Assembly (NCBI GenBank): GCA_017305135.1
Contig: JAFKNA010000015.1
Span: forward strand, 1-64,000
DNA: 64,000 bases
Direction: 5' to 3'
Source: Lysobacterales bacterium
GTDB taxonomy: Bacteria > Pseudomonadota > Gammaproteobacteria > Xanthomonadales > Rhodanobacteraceae
Made by a program: the position numbers and the translations under genes. Positions 61,715 through 64,000 of the stretch are shown here, one piece after another. A model generated the notes under the pieces. The model was given only the letters and a program-made list of their open reading frames with translations. It had not been told where the DNA came from and made no database searches. The number at the start of each line of letters is the position of its first letter. Position 1 is the first letter of the stretch.

Positions 61715-63091
61715 ATGTTCGATTCCCTCAGTGAACGCCTGTCCAGCACTGTCCAGCGCCTGCGCGGCAAGGGACGCCTGACCGAGGCCAATATCCGCGA
61801 GGCGCTGCGCGAGGTGCGCATCGCGCTGCTGGAAGCGGACGTGGCCCTGCCCGTGGTGCAGGCGCTGATCCAGCGCGTGCAGGCCAAGGCGCTCGGCCAG
61901 GAAGTGCTGCGCAGCCTCACCCCCGGCCAGGCCTTGGTCAAGGTCGTGCGCGACGAGCTCACCGCTGTGATGGGCACCGCCAATTCCGATCTCAACCTCG
62001 CCGCAGCGCCGCCTGCGGTGGTGCTGATGGCGGGCCTGCAGGGCGCGGGCAAGACCACCACCGCGGCCAAGCTGGCGCGCTTCCTCAAGGAGCGGCGCAG
62101 GAAGAAGGTGATGCTGGTGAGCTGCGACGTGTACCGGCCGGCCGCCATCGAGCAGTTGCGCACCCTCGCCGAGCAGGTCGGCGTGCTGTTCCATCCCTCC
62201 ACCGGCGAGCAGCAGCCGGTGGCGATCGCCAGGGCCGCGCTCGATGCGGCCCGGAAGAACTTCGCCGACGTGCTGATCGTCGACACCGCCGGCCGCCTGC
62301 ACGTCGACCAGGCGATGATGGACGAGATCAAGGGCCTCCACGAGGCGGTGGCGCCGGTGGAGACGTTGTTCGTCGTCGACGCCATGACCGGCCAGGACGC
62401 GGCGACCACCGCCAAGGCGTTTTCCGAGGCCCTGCCGCTGACCGGCGTGGTGCTGACCAAGACCGACGGCGACGCGCGCGGCGGCGCCGCGCTGTCGGTG
62501 CGCTACGTCACCGGGCGGCCGATCAAGTTCATCGGCATCAGCGAGAAGCCGGACGGCCTGGAGCCGTTCCATCCCGATCGCATCGCGCAGCGCATCCTCG
62601 GCATGGGCGACGTGCTGTCGCTGGTCGAGCAGGTCGAGCAGAGCGTCGACCAGGAAAAGCAGCGCAAGCTCGCCGAGAAGGTCATCAAGGGCAAGCGCTT
62701 CGACCTCAACGACATGAAGGACCAGCTCGAACAGATGGTCAACATGGGCGGCATGGCCTCGCTGATCGAGAAGCTGCCGGGCGCGTCCGGCATGTCCGAG
62801 CAGCTGAAATCGAAGGTGAACGACCGCGAGGTGCACCGCATGATCGCCATCATCGGCTCGATGACCAAGGGCGAGCGCCGCCATCCCAACGTGCTCAATG
62901 GCTCGCGGCGGGCGCGCGTCGCGCGCGGCTCGGGCATGCAGCCGGCCGACGTCAACCGTCTGCTGAAGCAGTACCAGCAGATGGAGAAGATGATGTCCAA
63001 GCTCGGCAGCGGCGGCATGAAGGGGCTCATGCGGCAGATGTCCGGCGCCATGCGCCAGATGGGCGGCGGCGGATTCATGCCGCGGCGCTGA
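61715..63091 (+). CDS. ffh: Signal recognition particle protein Ffh
   Basis: The 458-residue GTPase has the N domain (FDSLSERLSSTVQRLRGKGR), G domain (GLQGAGKTTTAAKLARFL, SCDVYRPAAIEQLRTLAEQV, IVDTAGRLHVD, LTKTDGDARGGAALS) and a methionine-rich M domain (about 300-458) ending MRQMSGAMRQMGGGGFMPRR. Ffh with 4.5S RNA targets inner-membrane proteins to FtsY. An insertion-like stretch NGSRRARVARGSGM binds the RNA. rpsP follows after 182 bases. Confidence 0.95.
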   Translation: MFDSLSERLSSTVQRLRGKGRLTEANIREALREVRIALLEADVALPVVQALIQRVQAKALGQEVLRSLTPGQALVKVVRDELTAVMGTANSDLNLAAAPPAVVLMAGLQGAGKTTTAAKLARFLKERRRKKVMLVSCDVYRPAAIEQLRTLAEQVGVLFHPSTGEQQPVAIARAALDAARKNFADVLIVDTAGRLHVDQAMMDEIKGLHEAVAPVETLFVVDAMTGQDAATTAKAFSEALPLTGVVLTKTDGDARGGAALSVRYVTGRPIKFIGISEKPDGLEPFHPDRIAQRILGMGDVLSLVEQVEQSVDQEKQRKLAEKVIKGKRFDLNDMKDQLEQMVNMGGMASLIEKLPGASGMSEQLKSKVNDREVHRMIAIIGSMTKGERRHPNVLNGSRRARVARGSGMQPADVNRLLKQYQQMEKMMSKLGSGGMKGLMRQMSGAMRQMGGGGFMPRR

Positions 63092-63192
63092 AGCCCACGG
63101 CCCTCAGCCCGGCATCGTCCCCCTTCATTGCCGGGCTCCCACGGCTCCCATATCATTGCCGCCTCGATGCTTCATTTTTGGCGGGATTGCGC

Positions 63193-63198
63193 TAGAAT
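63193..63198 (+). promoter_or_regulatory. -10-like box of rpsP
   Basis: GCTAGAATGCGCGGCTT (TAGAAT at 63193-63198) lies 75 bases before the rpsP start and is nearly the same as the box at 31351 in the tRNA cluster. The shared GCGCGGC discriminator suggests common growth-rate control of translation genes. Confidence 0.5.
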
Positions 63199-63273
63199 GC
63201 GCGGCTTCCCTCGGGGTCGTGCGGCTGTTTCGGCGCTCCCCATCCTGTTTCCCGGTACATCAGAGATCTGCGA

Positions 63274-63534
63274 ATGGTCAAGATTCGTCTGTCCCGCGGC
63301 GGCGCCAAGGGGCGTCCGTTCTACCACATCATCGTGACCGATGGGCGCAATCCGCGTGACGGTCGCAACATCGAACGCCTCGGCTTCTACAACCCGGTCG
63401 CGGCCGGCAAGGAAGTGCGCCTGCAGCTCGACACCGACAAGGCCAGGGCCTGGGTGGAGAAGGGCGCGCAGATGACCGACAAGGTGCGCTCCCTCTACAG
63501 GGAAGCCGGCAAGCAGGCCGTCCAGGCAGCCTGA
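63274..63534 (+). CDS. rpsP: 30S ribosomal protein S16
   Basis: The 86-residue protein is a standard S16: [40 protein letters not shown] and a C-terminal helix ([17 protein letters not shown]). It helps early assembly of the 30S subunit. It leads the rpsP-rimM-trmD-rplS operon; rimM starts four bases after its stop. Confidence 0.96.
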   Translation: MVKIRLSRGGAKGRPFYHIIVTDGRNPRDGRNIERLGFYNPVAAGKEVRLQLDTDKARAWVEKGAQMTDKVRSLYREAGKQAVQAA

Positions 63535-63538
63535 TCGC

Positions 63539-64000
63539 GTGGCCGGGCCGGAGCGGTACGTCCTGCTCGGCAAGATCGTCGGCGTGCATGGCGTGCGCGG
63601 CGAGTTCAAGCTGGAGTCGTACACCGAGCCGCGCGCGCGCATCTTCGACTATCGCCCCTGGCTGCTGCGCAGCGCCGCGGGCGAGGTCGCCAGCGACGGT
63701 GCGCGCGGACGCGAGCAGGGCAAGGGCCTGGTGGCGGTGCTGCCGGACATTGCCGATCGCGACGCCGCCATGGCGCTGGTCGGAACGGAAATCTGGGTTC
63801 CGCGGGCCGCCTTGCCGGCGCCGGCGCCCGGCGAGTATTACTGGTCCGACCTCGAAGGACTCGAGGTGGTGAACCTGGAAGGCGTCGCGCTGGGGCGGGT
63901 TTCGCACCTGGTCGCCACCGGCGCGAATGACGTGCTGGTGGTCCGCGACGGCGATCGCGAGCGCCTGGTTCCGTTCGTGATCGGCGATTTCGTCACCGGC
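63539..64000 (+). CDS. rimM: Ribosome maturation factor RimM, 3' end outside window
   Basis: A GTG at 63539 opens a frame that runs off the window after 154 codons. It shows the RimM N domain ([20 protein letters not shown], then a beta-barrel to about 90) and the start of the PRC-barrel ([49 protein letters not shown]). RimM binds S19 during 30S maturation. The four-base gap to rpsP fits translational coupling. Confidence 0.92.
   Translation, partial: MAGPERYVLLGKIVGVHGVRGEFKLESYTEPRARIFDYRPWLLRSAAGEVASDGARGREQGKGLVAVLPDIADRDAAMALVGTEIWVPRAALPAPAPGEYYWSDLEGLEVVNLEGVALGRVSHLVATGANDVLVVRDGDRERLVPFVIGDFVTG

Overview
The window is high-GC DNA (roughly 70 % by eye) with the gene order of a gammaproteobacterium of the Xanthomonadales/Lysobacterales, perhaps near Dokdonella or Rhodanobacter. 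The placement rests on the runs tig-clpP-clpX-lon-hupB-tRNA-Val-ppiD, gloB-methyltransferase-rnhA-dnaQ, maf-rng-yhdP-tldD and ffh-rpsP-rimM, on dispersed REP elements with GTAGGAGC arms, and on a C-terminal IFxDGF[ED] tail on exported proteins. The species is an inference; no rRNA is present.

Region 1 (1-2540) has lower GC and looks foreign. It is a short array of four integron gene cassettes, each a small unknown gene followed by an attC site, with no integrase in view. A fragment of an IS5-type transposase lies at the left edge. A 110-bp MITE has inserted in cassette 1 with a CTAG duplication; removing it in silico restores a reading frame that ends exactly at the attC. A second copy sits on the core of the last attC, and a third is decayed.

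Region 2 (2541-13990) is mostly surface and secreted proteins: an SPFH membrane protein with a small ribbon-helix-helix-like partner, a plant-type LRR protein, a sedolisin (S53) peptidase, a BNR/Asp-box protein, a winged-helix/TPR regulator and an MgtC-like membrane protein. Region 3 (14305-30858) holds housekeeping functions: an ABC-F ATPase, YajD, RsuA, Maf, RNase G, YhdP, TldD/PmbA with DarP, a MazEF toxin pair, exonuclease I and oligoribonuclease.

Region 4 (30905-40550) is a five-tRNA operon followed by the proteostasis block tig-clpP-clpX-lon, HU, tRNA-Val and PpiD. Region 5 (40922-50813) carries fabI, a lytic transglycosylase and gloB, then a methyltransferase, rnhA and dnaQ, then an acetoacetyl-CoA reductase, gluQ, htpX, a TraB-like protein and an outer-membrane barrel.

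Region 6 (51016-55400) is the least explained cluster: a ketosynthase and an acyl carrier protein diverge from two overlapping EmrE-size transporters and a DegT-type aminotransferase. This could be a small pathway that makes and exports an amino- or acyl-modified product. Region 7 (55517-64000) has an NdvA-like ABC exporter, a seven-repeat secreted protein, an MgtE-like transporter, a glycine-zipper lipoprotein and an FkbM methyltransferase, and ends in ffh-rpsP-rimM, with rimM cut by the window edge.
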